Assembly (NCBI GenBank): GCA_031761405.1
Contig: JASEVX010000003.1
Location: 60,995,965-61,059,964, forward strand
Reading direction: 5' to 3'
Length of the DNA: 64,000 nt
Source: Serripes groenlandicus
Taxonomy: Eukaryota > Mollusca > Bivalvia > Cardiida > Cardiidae
Within the stretch, counting starts at the first letter, position 1. Every line of letters begins with the position of its first letter. Made by a program: the position numbers and the translations under genes. The notes under the pieces were generated by a model, which saw only the letters and a program-made list of their open reading frames with translations, was not told where the DNA came from and made no database searches. Below are positions 1 to 11,870 of the stretch, one piece after another.

Positions 1-249
1 TCCTTCGCCTTTATCCGTACGCTACGGAATTTTCAGAGGCCCGTTCCGAATGACCACGGATCATGATTAAATGCAATCAAGCGTTTGACTTCCATTGATC
101 ATTTTCTGTGTTTCCAAACAACAATAACTGCTAAACTGCTAAAACTGCTTGGTCAATATAACTCAAACTGTACAGAAATGTTCCTTGAGTGGTCCTCTGT
201 TTTCTTTTAAGTTGATCAATATCAAAACAATATGATAAATTGAGGGTTA

Positions 250-368
250 TATAATAAAACAATTATGGGCTTTTCAGCTGTTATACATGATGTTGATATG
301 TACCAAAAACATTTGGTGCATATCACATCATGTATAACTGCTGAAAAGTCAATAATTGTATATTATTA
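250..368. repeat. Long imperfect hairpin
   Basis: Arms of about 57 bp: 250-306 (TTTTCAGCTGTTATACATGA) pairs with 312-368 (TCATGTATAACTGCTGAAAA). Loop about 5 bp. Probably a small foldback MITE. Confidence 0.8.
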
Positions 369-497
369 GCCCGTTCCTTCTGTACACAATGGGCATGCAC
401 ACAAACTATAGGCTTTCATATTGCCTCTATGCATGTATATTTTCATATTTGCTCCATAATTCTGTTTCTTATTGACTTCCGACACATGAAAATGCAT

Positions 498-751
498 ATA
501 TCGAGGGCTTGGCGTGAAACGGTTGTAACTAAAAAACTATTTTAAAAACCCTGGTTTAGGGGCAATTGTGACCCCTTTGTAAACAATGCAAATTTAGGTG
601 CCATTGCTCAAAACGAGCAATGGCACCTAAATTTCCATTGTTTACCAAGAAAAATGATTTAACGCTTATAAAGACTTTATGGTGAGGTGATTAACCTAAG
701 TAAAAAAAAAAAAAATTTAGTTACAACCGTTTCACGCCAAGCCCTCGATAT
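498..751. mobile_element. M4 MITE, copy 1
   Basis: Termini ATATCGAGGGCTTGGCGTG and its complement CACGCCAAGCCCTCGATAT, about 35 bp inverted. The centre has a perfect stem, GGTGCCATTGCTC around AAAAC, at about 597-630. Second copy at 10049-10293. Confidence 0.85.
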
Positions 752-1200
752 GTTTCATGTTACTGGCAATAAACACGATATGCCAGTAAACGATTGTGAA
801 CCTGAACTTGATTAAATATTGTTGAAAATAAAGGTACATAAAAGGTATGCTGCTGTTATGTCTTAATTGATTTTCTTATAGAACACAATTATATTTTACC
901 ACAGAGACTTACGTAGTAGGACTATAGAGTCAATTCAATATAATGTATTTTGCATTTAACAAATACATGTTGTCGCCAAAATGTATAATAATTATGTCGG
1001 TTAATAGTACCATACATACACTTTTACATAAGAGAAAAGCATGATCAAATTTGAAAATTCGCTAAGTAAATATATAGAAAAGGTGCGTATTTCAGATTTT
1101 CAAATCCTTATTTGACCTACATAGATAGGACTCAACTGAGTATTAAAAGAGATACTACCGGACTAAAACTGTTTTCTCCTCCCAATCTAGGATCCTGATT

Positions 1201-1375
1201 TAACCCTTTCCCACATACAACAAATCTGCGGCAGCCGATTTTGAAATCGTCTAGGCAAAAACCTGGTAATCTTTATAAATGAAGGTTTAATTATTGAAAA
1301 CAGTTAAAACACTGTGGTGTCCAAAGTCATCTCTTTAGAGGCGTCAGAAAGCGTCTGTATGTGAGAAAGGGTAAA
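1201..1375. mobile_element. M1 piggyBac-like MITE
   Basis: Starts TTAACCCTTTCCCACATA and ends with GTGAGAAAGGGTAA. M1 is the commonest family here: TTAA plus CCCTTTCCCTCATA termini, a GCAGCAGACGAC motif near each end, and often a central GAAATTGCTC/GAGCAATTTC stem. TTAA at both ends and the CCCTTT start fit piggyBac-type mobilisation (inference). Confidence 0.65.
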
Positions 1376-1461
1376 GAAATATACGTACGTTAGTACAGCA
1401 ATGGACCCATTTTGCCATATAAAATGTCAATTAACCAAACACAACAAATCAAATATATGAG

Positions 1462-1565
1462 TCGTTCCCGGAGAAAAACCAACATTATGAACTCTGCGTA
1501 ATGAATCGACCTAGTCCGCGCAGGCTAATCCGGGCCGAAACATTTCGTCTCAGGGAGATAGAGTT
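1462..1565. mobile_element. M3 MITE fragment
   Basis: GAGTCGTTCCCGGAGAAAAA plus CTCTGCGTAATG and CCGCGCAGGCTAATCCGGGC: left half of the M3 family described at 16805-17065. Confidence 0.7.
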
Positions 1566-1954
1566 ATAGCGTATTTAGTCCTGAAACAGAATCAAAGTAC
1601 TGAAAGTACGTGTAACGAATTATTTTGAACATGTATTGTAAAATCTAATTTATGAATGCAATTGATCATGCTATTGATTTTTTTTATCAGTTGACAGTTT
1701 TAGTAAATGTAGCATTTCAACGGCGATGCGAGTGTTTAACATGCACACTAACTCTTTCACTAAGCTCTGCGTAAAGTCTGTCAAAACACCCATGGCATAT
1801 TTGTGAGATTTACATTGTTAGTTCGATTTGTTTTCGTCACCAGGGGCGGATCCAGGATTTCGGCTTATATTATAACTATGTTTCATGTGAGTGAATTCAT
1901 TATTATAAGTCTATAATGTTTAACAAATCGCATAAAATAAGAATAAAAAATAAA

Positions 1955-2045
1955 AAAAAACCAGTTCCTATTGGGACTCGAACTCGCGTCCATAAGTAGT
2001 CCATGATTAGTAGTTCTACACGCTCTCCATTACACCACAGTACTT
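1955..2045 (-). repeat. tRNA-derived SINE head
   Basis: On the minus strand, TGTGGTGTAATGGAGAGCG resembles box A and GAGTTCGAGTCCCAAT resembles box B. No closed acceptor stem, so not a functional tRNA. Confidence 0.55.
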
Positions 2046-2574
2046 TGATACAACGTAACAGCGTTACTTTCGTATATATATTAAGCTAACTGAATGCGCG
2101 CGTATGTAAACCATGATCTATAATTAGAAAGCCCTTTTGATCATCGTTATCATGTTGGAAAAAGGAGAAACAACGGCGATGCGAGCGTTTAAAATGCACA
2201 CTGACTTTTTCACTGAGCTCTGCGTAGTGGCATATTTGTGAGATTAACATTGTTCTATACAGCGTGGGGTCGACTTCTAGTGAATGAGCATACGACTAAA
2301 ATTCATACTCGTGCCTTATACGTACCTACAAATGAAATATATATACGCGTACTGTTAATTTGATATTTTCTAGAACATTGATTATCTATGATGATTCCAT
2401 AGTAAAATTATGACTTCACTGTATTGAAATAACACGTAGAAGTCATTTTAATATCGAAAAAATACTAAGACTATTTAGGTGCAGCGAATGTGTATTCTAA
2501 GCGGAAGTGTAGTTTAACCGTGACTTCCGCCAACAAACACGATCGCGTTAACTGTATTATTTTTTGAGAAAAAA

Positions 2575-2700
2575 TAATTCGTTAAAAACCACAGAAGGCG
2601 AAATGTGTCTGTCCGGGTTAGCATGCGCGGCATGCTTAGGCTGATCCGGCTCGATACTTTACGCAGAGTCCACACTATTGGTTTTCTCGTGCAACGGCTT
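2575..2700. mobile_element. M3 MITE fragment (right half)
   Basis: AGGCGAAATGTGTCTGTCCG, GCGCGGCATGCTTAGGC and CACTATTGGTTTTCTCGTGC match the right half of M3. Confidence 0.7.
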
Positions 2701-2945
2701 CAAATATATCACGATATAATTGGACATATATATCACGATATAACCCACACAGGAAAACACGTCTGATGTTACAAAAAGAAAATCTGAAGCGAGACAAGAA
2801 CTCTGAAACATGAATAATTGATGAATATGACATTAATTTCAATTATCTTAGGGTTACTTGACATATCGTTCTTTCTTAGTTTTTCGCTGATATGTATTTC
2901 TGTATTTGATTTGTAGTCTCGAATTATTAGCAGAAGTCTAAGTCT

Positions 2946-3440
2946 GTGAGGGTTGTTCAAGTAGTTCGCGGACGTTTAGAGTTACATTATCCAGAAGTCC
3001 AAGTATGTGAGGGTTGTTCAAGTAGTCCGACGTTTGGAGTTACATGGTTTCACGAATCGTTTAAAAACACTAGCATAGTGTAAACAAAGAAGTACGTATA
3101 TTCACAAGTAAAAAAAGAGGCGACAAATTACAGTGTTTCACAGGAAAAACTAAAGTCATTGAGGGTTGTTCAAGTAGCTCGCGGGCGTTTGGAGTTACAC
3201 AGTTTAACAAATCGGTTAAAAACCCTACCATAGTTTAAAATAAAAGAAGTACGTCTATCTACAAGTATAAACAAAATCGACAAACTACAGGGTATACACA
3301 GGAAAAACTAAAGTCAGTGAGGGTTGTTCATGAATCGCCAAGAAACCTTACCATAATGTTCAAAGAAGAAGTACGTCTGTTAACAAGTACACAATGAATT
3401 CGACAAGTAACAGAGTTATACACAAACAGCTAGAGGACCA
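2946..3440 (+). repeat. Tandem family, roughly 160-bp units
   Basis: GTGAGGGTTGTTCAAGTAG recurs at 2946, 3007 and about 3159, and in shorter form at 3317. Later blocks (AGAAGTACGT, TAACAAGT, GGAAAAACTAAAGTCA) repeat in the same order. The unit start resembles mariner-type terminal sequence (GAGGGTTGTTC), so a decayed mariner end amplified in tandem is possible. Confidence 0.7.
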
Positions 3441-4600
3441 CCTTCCTCCTTCTGAGCACAAGGGTCTAAGTTTATATTTGTGCAAACCGTTTCTTATTGG
3501 AAGCCGCCAGGAGGCGGCTTCCTGTAGGGATGCTTTTAATTTTCGGTCAAGGAGAATATTTAGACCTGCCAGCGTGACCACATATCTTAATTTCTCTTTG
3601 TCCTTTCTATGTACATTAATTTAAGGTAATGACTTTTTAAACATTTAAAAACAAAAGACAAAGGCCAGTATATTAATTGAATGTATGTACATTTTTATTT
3701 AAGCGAAATTCATACTGTATCTACTCTAGACAGTAAAATAGAGAACCCTTCTATTGAATTTGTAAATGTAGTCTGGTTCCTTAAAATTACATGCTATGAT
3801 ATATTACGCAGTAATTAGACGAAGAAGCCTCGTCCCGTATTCACTAAACTTTTCAATTTAGATATTTGTCTAAATCTAAATATTAATATTTAGTCCACGT
3901 TTTAGATTTAATCCGTATTCACCAATGCGTTTTAAACCGATCTTAATTTGGTCTAGTGTGTAAATGTCGTAAGCGGCCACGCAGCGGCTCTGGTTCCCGA
4001 ATCAAGTTAAGAACTAAAATAAAAGACAGTACCATTCATCTATAGTCTATTTATAGATTTTCATTTTTATCGCAATTTCACATACATTTTTCATTTGCTT
4101 TGCTTTTAATAATCTGACTTTCATGTTCAGTACATACTGGATTCAAAGTTAACTTTGATTACAATTGTCATCGCAAAATGCAGACATGAAAAGATTTAAA
4201 CTACAGAAATATCTGTTTCAAGATCAATTTCGTTCTTTTTCGCTGTTGCAGTTCCACATTTTATGAATATCGCGGTAAACACGATATCGGTGTATTTTGC
4301 CTAGCCAACACGGATGCGATGTGAACATCCAGAATACTTAAATGAAATGAAATCTTCTGGTTCTTACAAACAAAGTGTAATCGGATTAACTGAACTGTAT
4401 TTAACTTATCACTGTAAATGTAGACAGCATTTCAACTCTTATATCAACTGGTAAATTTACAGTTTGAGAAATAAATTCAAGTAAATTTTCAAGCACTGGT
4501 TTAACGTTTTCAAAAAAATTGAAACTAGTTCCTATGTTAAGCCTTTCCCTTATACGTAGCACATTAAGTAAAAATTGGAACATCTTGCTAAATGAAGGTA
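3441..4600. other. No recognised feature
   Basis: AT-rich. Overlapping short frames on both strands at 3360-3624 look like chance. A local inverted TAAATCTAAATATTAATATTTAG lies near 3868-3895, given as a note only. Confidence 0.5.
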
Positions 4601-4604
4601 TAAT

Positions 4605-4710
4605 TTATGGACATAAAGTAGAAAACATTGTAGCAAAAGGATAAATTCCTCGTGATCAATTTCTCTTTTTGTCACAATGTTTTCAAAAGTCGCTGCAGCT
4701 ATTGTCAGTC
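4605..4710. mobile_element. M1 MITE core fragment
   Basis: GAAAACATTGTAGCAAAAGG followed by ATTCCTCGTGATCAATTTCT and CACAATGTTTTCAAAAGTCG. Confidence 0.55.
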
Positions 4711-4949
4711 TTTCGGATTACGTGTACATAGAAAATACGTTACTTAATTTTCTGAATGCTAATCACGACACGAGTTCACATCAGTTCGTCAACTCGAGAT
4801 TGTGCGTTTGTAATCCGACAGCTTTGATTTTCAATTGCTCAATTTGCCACAATAATTTTCAACTCTTTTCAATTATCTTACAGTACTATTACTATCATTT
4901 ATAGAGATTTTCTATGTTTTGTACTTGATGATTTTAAAGTCTGTCAGAG

Positions 4950-5130
4950 TAAACATCATTGAAATCATTGTGGCAAAAGGAGAAATTGCTCATAATGAGC
5001 AATATCTGCATTTGCCACAATAATTCAACACTTTTCAATTATCATACGATCATTTATAGAGATTTTGTTTACTTGATACTTTCAAAGTCGTCTACTGCAG
5101 ATTTGTTTTATGTGGGAAACCCTTATCCAT
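4950..5130. mobile_element. M1 MITE, partial
   Basis: ATCATTGTGGCAAAAGGAGA, the AATTGCTCATAATGAGCAAT stem, and end ACTGCAGATTTG...TATGTGGGAAACCC. Confidence 0.65.
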
Positions 5131-5524
5131 TATCATGACTTACCGATACAAACGAAAAACAGATTTTCTGTGTGTCAGCATTATTAAAACATTATCATAA
5201 CAGGGCGTGTGTTCAATACAAATAGTTGATTGTTTTTGGTACTAATTTAAATTTATCATAACCTCTTGTCCATTTATCTTTAGTATTATATGTCACTTTT
5301 TATGATCAGCTTAACTCTAAATTATCTCATTCACTTAAAACACAGACCCTGCCAGATTAAATATCCTACATAAAACTTATATCTTCAATAATCGATATCA
5401 GCATTACTGACTACAGATTAAATTGTTCTAATGTTTGTGGATTTAAATGATCTTTTTTCTTATTTCTTCATGTGAAACGAAATATTGCGGCTTCTCTTTG
5501 ATGCTTTGCATCAAACGTCCGTCT

Positions 5525-5850
5525 TGTATTAGCATTACGTCATATTTAATACAAGAAATATCTTTAAACAAGATAAACGGCGGTCAATATGAGAAAACAC
5601 TAAGAAATAGAACAAGCGCATATTATTTCACTTGAATATCAGAAAGGTTCTATATGTTTACCAAAGGATAATCGGTCATCTCCATCCAGCTTCAGTTTCT
5701 ATAAATAGATTATCAACAACAACAAAAATGGTTTTCTTTACCCTCGCCATGCAGAATTAACCATTTGGCGAGAATACGCCACATGACTGGAGATTATGCG
5801 AGGTTCCCAAGAGGTGTAAGGAAAACAATTAAAAGTTAGTACTGTTGTTG
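5525..5850. repeat. Old segmental duplicate of 24645-25345
   Basis: AAGATAAACGGCGGTCAATA, TTGAATATCAGAAAGGTT and CTCCATCCAGCTTCAGTTTC recur in order at 24675-25345, with GAAGAGGTGT and AGGAAAACAATTAA further on. Diverged and with insertions. Confidence 0.65.
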
Positions 5851-6158
5851 TTAAGCTTACTGCAAATATATTAAACGTCCAACGTTGGCCGCCTTCTAGC
5901 TTCATCTGTCGGTTTAACCCATGCCCGTTCAAGTTTGAAGATTGCAAACACATTTGCTCATGTATGGAGTTTTTCGATTTTGTAATTGACATACAATGTA
6001 CACTGTAGCAGCAATTTCCATGAATTATATAGGAGTAGGTAGATCTGTTTGATTGAATGCGTTTTGTGGGCTAACAGTGTACACACAGGGACCAGTAAGG
6101 TAACGTGATACGAGCTGTCGGTCCCAATTAGGTTTACCCGATCCGACAATAGAATATG

Positions 6159-6364
6159 AGTCTTCCCACGAGAAAACCAACATTTTGGACTCTGCGTAAA
6201 GTATCGACCCGGATTTAGATTTTCTGTTTCAGGAATCATTACTGTATACCTCTATCCCCCTGAGACGTAATGTATCGGCCCGGATTAGTCTGCGCGGACT
6301 GCGCAGGCTGATCTGGGTCGATACATTACGCAGAGTCCATAATGTTGGATTTCTCGTGGGACAT
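6159..6364. mobile_element. M3 MITE
   Basis: CCCACGAGAAAACCAACATT to CATAATGTTGGATTTCTCG with internal GCGCGGACTGCGCAGGC. Shorter than the full family length of about 265 bp. Confidence 0.8.
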
Positions 6365-6429
6365 ACATATGTTGACGGGTTTTATTGTTAAATGCGAAAA
6401 GAGAAGTTACTGTAACAGTTCTTAAAGAT

Positions 6430-6500
6430 ACGACCTGACAAGGACTCGAACCTTGGACCTCTTGATCCGATGGCGAACGCTGTACCACGTCGCTTTAAAA
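6430..6500 (-). repeat. tRNA-like sequence (SINE head or tRNA pseudogene)
   Basis: Minus strand: GCGACGTGGTACAGCG (box A-like) and CAAGGTTCGAGTCCTTG, a perfect T arm. The acceptor stem does not close, so not called a tRNA gene. Confidence 0.5.
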
Positions 6501-6825
6501 GCTAGCTCCATAGCAAGGCAATATAAGCGGCCCCTTACACATATACCTTTGCTACATATAATATAGCCCCTCTAAAGAATGTTGTGAATCGTTCTCGAGG
6601 CCCCTCTCATAAAGTCCCTAATTGGGTGCCATTGGAACAGTCCTAACCAAATTTATCTTTGGTGTAGGCTGATTATGTCTTCATTATTGCATGTACATGT
6701 ATGTTAAATCATTCTATATTACGTGTTGTTGCTTATTTCTCCAAAAATCAACCGACTGGGGTCTGAAGCTGTGACTGTGCGAATGTAAAGGACATTTGCA
6801 AAGTTTTATTCTTTAACCTGTTTAA

Positions 6826-7013
6826 TTAACTCTTTCAGCGCCAAAGGCAATATTGAGGTTTTTGCACACAATACTGATTCAGGCGAGTCAGCTCGTGTGT
6901 CCATTTCTCAATTTATGAAAGTTTTGGACTATTTTGGTAACTTAAAGGCAAACAATGCTGATTTCAGGTGAGACAGCTCGTTACGATATTGCCTTTGGCG
7001 CTGAAAGAGTTAA
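6826..7013. mobile_element. M2 piggyBac-like MITE, copy 1
   Basis: TTAACTCTTTCAGCGCC at the left and GGCGCTGAAAGAGTTAA at the right, TTAA included. Inner blocks GGCAATATTG and CAGGTGAGACAGCTCG are shared with the copies at 39727 and 55107. Confidence 0.85.
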
Positions 7014-7357
7014 TCAAACTGTGTTAACAGTTACACATGTTCAAATAGAACTTAGTACAACATGTTCCTAGAAACAATGCGCATATCTATACGAAGTAAA
7101 AAAAACCTCTTGCTTTAATAAATATTCAGGTATACCCCTTTTTGGACAACAAGTTTAACCTTGCCTATACTCAGAAAACCGTTCAACGTTTTAAAATGAA
7201 ACTTGGTACACTAGTCCATATGTCCTTGGAACATTACGCATGTCTATACTTATTCACATAACTCTGGCGTTAATAAGTATTCATTAATGCCCCCTTTCGA
7301 CTTAGAAAGAAACAGATATGTGTTGGCGGTCGCTCTGGGGCGCTCTTGTGTCATGAA

Positions 7358-7736
7358 ATGGGAGACATCGGTCAGTTATCTCCCTTTAATACTCTCTACA
7401 TCTAGCTAGGTCCTATCATTTGGTTTCCTCTGTTTTTATCATTGGTTTCTTTGCACTGGATGGTGCACTTATAATTGCATTTTCTTGGCCAACTGTTATT
7501 AGATTGAAACAGTAATTCCACATTTGTTTTCTTTAAACACTGCTATGTAAATTTTCTCTTTTGAATCATCACTTTAATTAACACATTTATGATTAATGTG
7601 TACAGAGTAATTGCAATATCTCATTGCGAAATAGCGATAAAGACAAAGGATTCCAACTAAAAGGACCTACCAACTATTTGGTCTTCCTTGGTCTTTATCT
7701 GACAAGGGAGATAATATAATTATCACTAATGTCCCT
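7358..7736. mobile_element. M5 379-bp element, copy 1
   Basis: Nearly identical to 30552-30930 over its full length, starting GGGAGACATCGGTC and ending TCACTAATGTCCC. Flanks differ, so this is a mobile unit. Short inverted ends GGGA..CAT / ATGTCCC, and subterminal TTATCTCCCTT / AAGGGAGATAA. Confidence 0.85.
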
Positions 7737-7920
7737 AATTCGATTGATTATTCTGAAATTAAACAAAAATCCACTTATCCCCTGCACCTCGTGTATGTAG
7801 ATGGTCGTCTGCTATACAATTGCAACTCTGTAAACAATTCAAAGAAATTATGCATACAATTGATACGGTTTACTTGAAAACCAGACAAACATATTCGATG
7901 ATAGATGACTTTACTTCTCG

Positions 7921-8152
7921 TTAACCCTTTCCCTCATATATACTTTTTCTGACGCCTCTGCCGCAGACGTCGTTTTGAAAACATAGTGACAAAAGAAGAA
8001 ATTGCACAAAACGTGCAATTTCTCCTTTTGCCACAATGTTTTCCACTTTTTGTCATAAGGTTATCCATTCAATTATAGAGATTTTCTATTTGTTGACAAA
8101 ATACGTTCAAAGTCGTCTGCTGCAGAATTGCCGTATGAGGGAAAGGGTTAAC
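7921..8152. mobile_element. M1 MITE, full length
   Basis: TTAACCCTTTCCCTCATATA to TATGAGGGAAAGGGTTAA, 232 bp. Central stem AAATTGCACAAAACGTGCAA. CTGCTGCAGAATTG near the right end. Confidence 0.85.
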
Positions 8153-8785
8153 ACTGTCTATGGTACAGACATATGCTTTTCAATGATTGTACCGCATATG
8201 ACATTCGGAAAGACGTTAGGGGAAAAAAATACAAGACTAAAAAAACATCAATAACTTCACTTCCCACGATGTTTTCGGCTCTCTCGAAATAAAATACTTT
8301 AGAAAATTCGCCCCCACAAAGATTTGTTTTCGTATATATAGCACACGATTTGTCATCAGGTAAATAAAGAAGCAATATTTCAAAGAAAACAATATTTAAG
8401 AACCAAACGAAATTTGCTATTTATGTATATTTTTAACGATCTCCCTTACTATAATAATTATACTGTTTGTTCAGCTACTATGTTTTGTAACATTCTCCCA
8501 ACTCTATAATATATACACGAGCTATACCATGATGATATGATTAGAAGTTGTACACCAAGCTAAATTACATACGAGAAACACAATGAAGGGTTGCGATTAT
8601 ATGAAAAGAAACAATTTAAGCCCTTATCCTCCCTTATCCGACTTATCCCATAGAAACGTGCTTTCTTATATAACTCCAATAACAGTATTAACTCTCGAAA
8701 TCAACAATTTGTAGAGAGAACACTCCTAAGAATTACCAATGGAAACTATGGACAACCAGACATGTTACATTTGGGATAGTGTGAA
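8153..8785. other. No recognised feature
   Basis: AT-rich; short frames overlap on both strands with no coding signal. Confidence 0.5.
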
Positions 8786-8860
8786 ACAAAATATGAGAAA
8801 AGTAGAAATTGCCTGTCACGAGCAATTTTTCAATTTTCCACAATGTTTTCCACAGATATC
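8786..8860. mobile_element. M1 MITE core fragment beside the 24-bp satellite
   Basis: AAGTAGAAATTGCCTGTCAC and CCACAATGTTTTCCAC match M1. It abuts the satellite on its left. Confidence 0.5.
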
Positions 8861-8929
8861 TGTGTTCAGATGCACCAAATTGTGCATCTATCGGAAGTCA
8901 AATATTAACCCCTAAAGATAACCACCTCT

Positions 8930-9625
8930 CTAGAACGCCAAATTGTGCTCATATCAGAACGTCAAATTGTGCTGCTATCAGAACATCAAATTGTGCTCCT
9001 ATCAGAATGCCAAATGGTGCTCATATCACAACGACAAATTGTGCTTCTATCAGAATGTCAAATTGTGCTCCTATCAGAAATTGTGCTCCTATCAGAACAT
9101 CAAATTGTGCTCCTATCAGAATGCCAAATGGTGCTCATGTCACAACGACAAATTGTGCTTCTATCAGAATGTCAAATTGTGCTCTTATCAGAACGTGTGC
9201 TCCTATCAGAACATCAAATTGTGCTCCTATCAGCATGCCAAATGGAGCTCATGTCACAACGACAAATTGTGCTTCTATCAGGATGTCAAATTGTGCTCCT
9301 ATCAGAACGTGTGCTCCTATCAGAACATCAAATTGTGCTCCTATCAGAATGCCAAATGGTGCTCATGTCACAACGACAAATTGTGCTTCTATCAGAATGT
9401 CAAATTGTGCTCCTATCAGAATGTCAAATTGTGCTCCTATCAGAATGTCAAATTGTGCTCCTATCAGAACGTGTGCTCCTATCAGAACTTCAAACTGTCA
9501 TCCTATCAGAACGTCAAATTGTGTTCCTATCAGAACGTCAGATTTTATTCCTATCAGAACGTCAAACTGTGCTCCTATCATAGCACCAAATTGTGCTCCT
9601 ATTAGAACGTCAAATTGCACATTTG
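8930..9625 (+). repeat. 24-bp satellite with 15-bp variants
   Basis: Unit AAATTGTGCTCCTATCAGAA + CGTC/TGTC (24 bp), about 27 copies. A repeated block alternates full units, an AAATGGTGCTCATGTCACAA variant and a 9-bp-shortened unit. Because 24 is a multiple of 3 and the unit has no stop, all three forward frames stay open (up to 318 codons, repeated NCAPIRTS). The longest frame begins at a non-ATG codon within M1 sequence and is not called a gene. Confidence 0.9.
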
Positions 9626-9731
9626 AATCTGCGTTAAATCGATTAAGCAATACAGATATCAGACTTTCTCGAAAATATTACCATGAAACAACACATAAGT
9701 TGAAACAACAGGAAGATCAAGTTCAGAGCGT

Positions 9732-9955
9732 GTTAAACCTTCTCCCACATTCAGACGATTGCTGAGGCCTTTACAGCAGACATCTTTTGAAATCATTGCG
9801 GAAAAGGAGAAATTGCTCATTACCTATAATTCATCCATTTGTATGTTTTCTTTTTTTAATAATTCAACTTTCATATACAGAGATTTACCAAAGATTTTGC
9901 TATTTGGTTTTCAAAATCGTTTGTTGCAGATTTGTTATATGTAAGAAAGGGTTAA
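9732..9955. mobile_element. M1 MITE
   Basis: TTAAACCTTCTCCCACATTC to GTAAGAAAGGGTTAA. The central stem is decayed (GAAATTGCTCATTACC). Confidence 0.7.
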
Positions 9956-10048
9956 ACAATACAATTAAGTGACTAACTAGTTATATGACGTGATAATTAA
10001 GTGGTAGTATGCCTCCATACAATACAGATGTTAGTCTGATGACAGACG

Positions 10049-10293
10049 GCTTGGCGTGAAACAGTTGTAACTAAAAACCTATTTTGAAAACCCTGGTTTA
10101 GCCATTTTGACCTCTTTGTAAACAATGAAAATTTAGGTGCCACTGCTCAGAACGAGCAATGGTACCTAAATGTCCAGTGTTTACCAGGAAAAAGATTTAA
10201 CTCTTTTGAAGAGCTAACTTACAAAGGTGATTAACCTAGGTAAAAAAATACCGATTTTTTTTGTTAAAACTGTTTCACGCCAAGCCCTCAATA
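10049..10293. mobile_element. M4 MITE, copy 2
   Basis: Same layout as 498-751: GGCTTGGCGTGAAAC... ends with GTTTCACGCCAAGCC, and has the central stem GGTGCCACTGCTC/GAGCAATGGTACC. About 85% similar by eye. Confidence 0.85.
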
Positions 10294-10325
10294 TACACAC
10301 AACAATACAAACGTTGGACCAGTAT

Positions 10326-10503
10326 TTAACCCTCTCAATCATAAATACGAATTTCTGACGCATCTTCAGCAGACGACTTTTGAAAACAACGCGGCAAAAG
10401 AAGAAATTCATTACTCATTGTGAGCAATTCGTTGTTTTTACCACAACGTTTCCAATTTGAATTTCATTGAACAATAAGATTTGTCGTATGTGGGAAAGTA
10501 TTT
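10326..10503. mobile_element. M1 MITE, diverged
   Basis: TTAACCCTCTCAATCATAAA, then CAGCAGACGACTTTTGAAAA, stem CATTACTCATTGTGAGCAAT, and TCGTATGTGGGAAAG. Confidence 0.65.
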
Positions 10504-10750
10504 ACGATTCTTTATTAAGAATCATGCTACTGTATAAGAGTAAACATGTGTCTCAATGGGTATGCCTATATAAGGTTATAACAGAAGCTCTGAAGATTCT
10601 AGCTTCAAAGTACTGTCTTAGTTATGTTAAATGTTGTTTATGGTGTTCATTTTATGTCGTTAACATATCTTTATATCGCGGAGGAATGGAATTACATACG
10701 AAAGGAAATCTATATTTGATCTTATATCAAAGGTCTTGGCGAATAAACTA

Positions 10751-10895
10751 GTCAGTAATAATGCTAACCCCGCAACCTTGACCTCCAAGGAGGGCAGCCA
10801 TTTCTACCATGTTTAAAGTCCTTGCTATGAACCGACCGGGGGTCGAACCCGCGAGCGCCAGTAGGAATCTCTACCCCTACAATAATCGGTGCCGG
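10751..10895 (-). repeat. SINE-1 (tRNA-derived), partial
   Basis: AATGCTAACCCCGCAACCTT, AAGGAGGGCAGCCATTTCTA and box B-like GGGGGTCGAACCCGCGAG. SINE-1 reads with its tRNA head on the right, so it is on the minus strand. Confidence 0.75.
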
Positions 10896-10904
10896 GGTTC
10901 AATG

Positions 10905-11172
10905 AAATAGTATCTCGTTCGCACTACTTAGTATACTTAGATACTTAGTATCTCGTGCGCACGAGATACAAAAAATAGAGATACTAAGTCGTGCAAACGA
11001 GATACTATCTCGTGCGCAGCACAATATACTAAGTCGTGCGAACGAGATAAGTATCTCGTGCGAACGAGATAAGTATCTCGTGCGCACGATATACTAAGTC
11101 GTGCGAACGAGATACTATCTCGTGCGCACGAGATAAACACAAATTGGTGTGTGTCCCTTTAGAGCTGCCGTA
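10905..11172. mobile_element. M6 element remnant with expanded 21-bp GTGCGCAC satellite
   Basis: About 10 units of a 21-bp repeat: frame GAGATACTAAGTC or GAGATACTATCTC plus core GTGCGCAC, GTGCGAAC or GTGCAAAC. The right end has GTGTGTGTCCCTTTAGAGC followed by TGCCGTA, the M6 terminal repeat. No left terminus is visible: the array abuts SINE-1. Confidence 0.85.
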
Positions 11173-11488
11173 GCTTAATCATCGGAACCACGGTGTTCTG
11201 TACCAATCTGGTGTTTTTCGTGATATAGAACAGAACAGAACATATATAAATATTTATCAGACACAGAAGGCACTTTAACAATTGTCCACATAAAGCAAAT
11301 CTGAGGCGGACGACTTTGAAAACATGTCATTATTTTGTCATTAATTCCTCATTTCTTATAACTCAAGTTTGGAGTGGCATTGTACCTTTTTGCTGTATTG
11401 TATATTTCATCTCATAAATACTAAATTGTGTGTACAATGCTGAATTATAAATCAGAATTATAACAAGACATGTTCATGAAATCGATAT

Positions 11489-11755
11489 ATAAGCCGTTCC
11501 ACGAGAAATCAACTTTACGGATTCTGCGTAGAGTATTGACCCGGATCAGCCTAAGCATGACGCGCAGGCTAACCCGGGTCATACACTTTTCGCCTCCTGT
11601 GGATGTTCTATTTCAGGAATCATTACTCTATACATCTATTCCCCTGAGACGGAATGTGTCGGTCCGGATTAGCCTTCGCGAACTAAGCAGACTGATCGGG
11701 GTCTATACATTACGCAGAGTCCATAATGTTAGGTTTCTCATGGAACGACTCATAT
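11489..11755. mobile_element. M3 MITE, full length
   Basis: AGCCGTTCCACGAGAAATCA to GGTTTCTCATGGAACGACTC, 267 bp. Internal GACGCGCAGGCTAACCCGGG and CATTACGCAGAGTCCATAAT. A 130-codon frame crossing it is a by-product. Confidence 0.8.
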
Positions 11756-11870
11756 ATAATGATAAAAGTATGAGATATCACATGAAGATGTTATCAAAAG
11801 TGACATATGTTCTACCGACGTTGATAAGCAACATAGCTTTTTGTCGCCGTACGTTGTTCTAAAAATAGAT

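Noticed and set aside
8809..9765. 318-codon + frame (and overlapping 220- and 212-codon frames)
   Set aside because: It is a translation of the 24-bp satellite, starts at a TTG within M1 sequence and ends in another M1; all three frames are open because of unit length.
10467..10751. 94-codon + frame
   Set aside because: Starts in the end of an M1 MITE and has no recognisable motif.
11470..11862. 130-codon + frame
   Set aside because: Mostly M3 MITE sequence; the same peptide fragments occur at other M3 copies.
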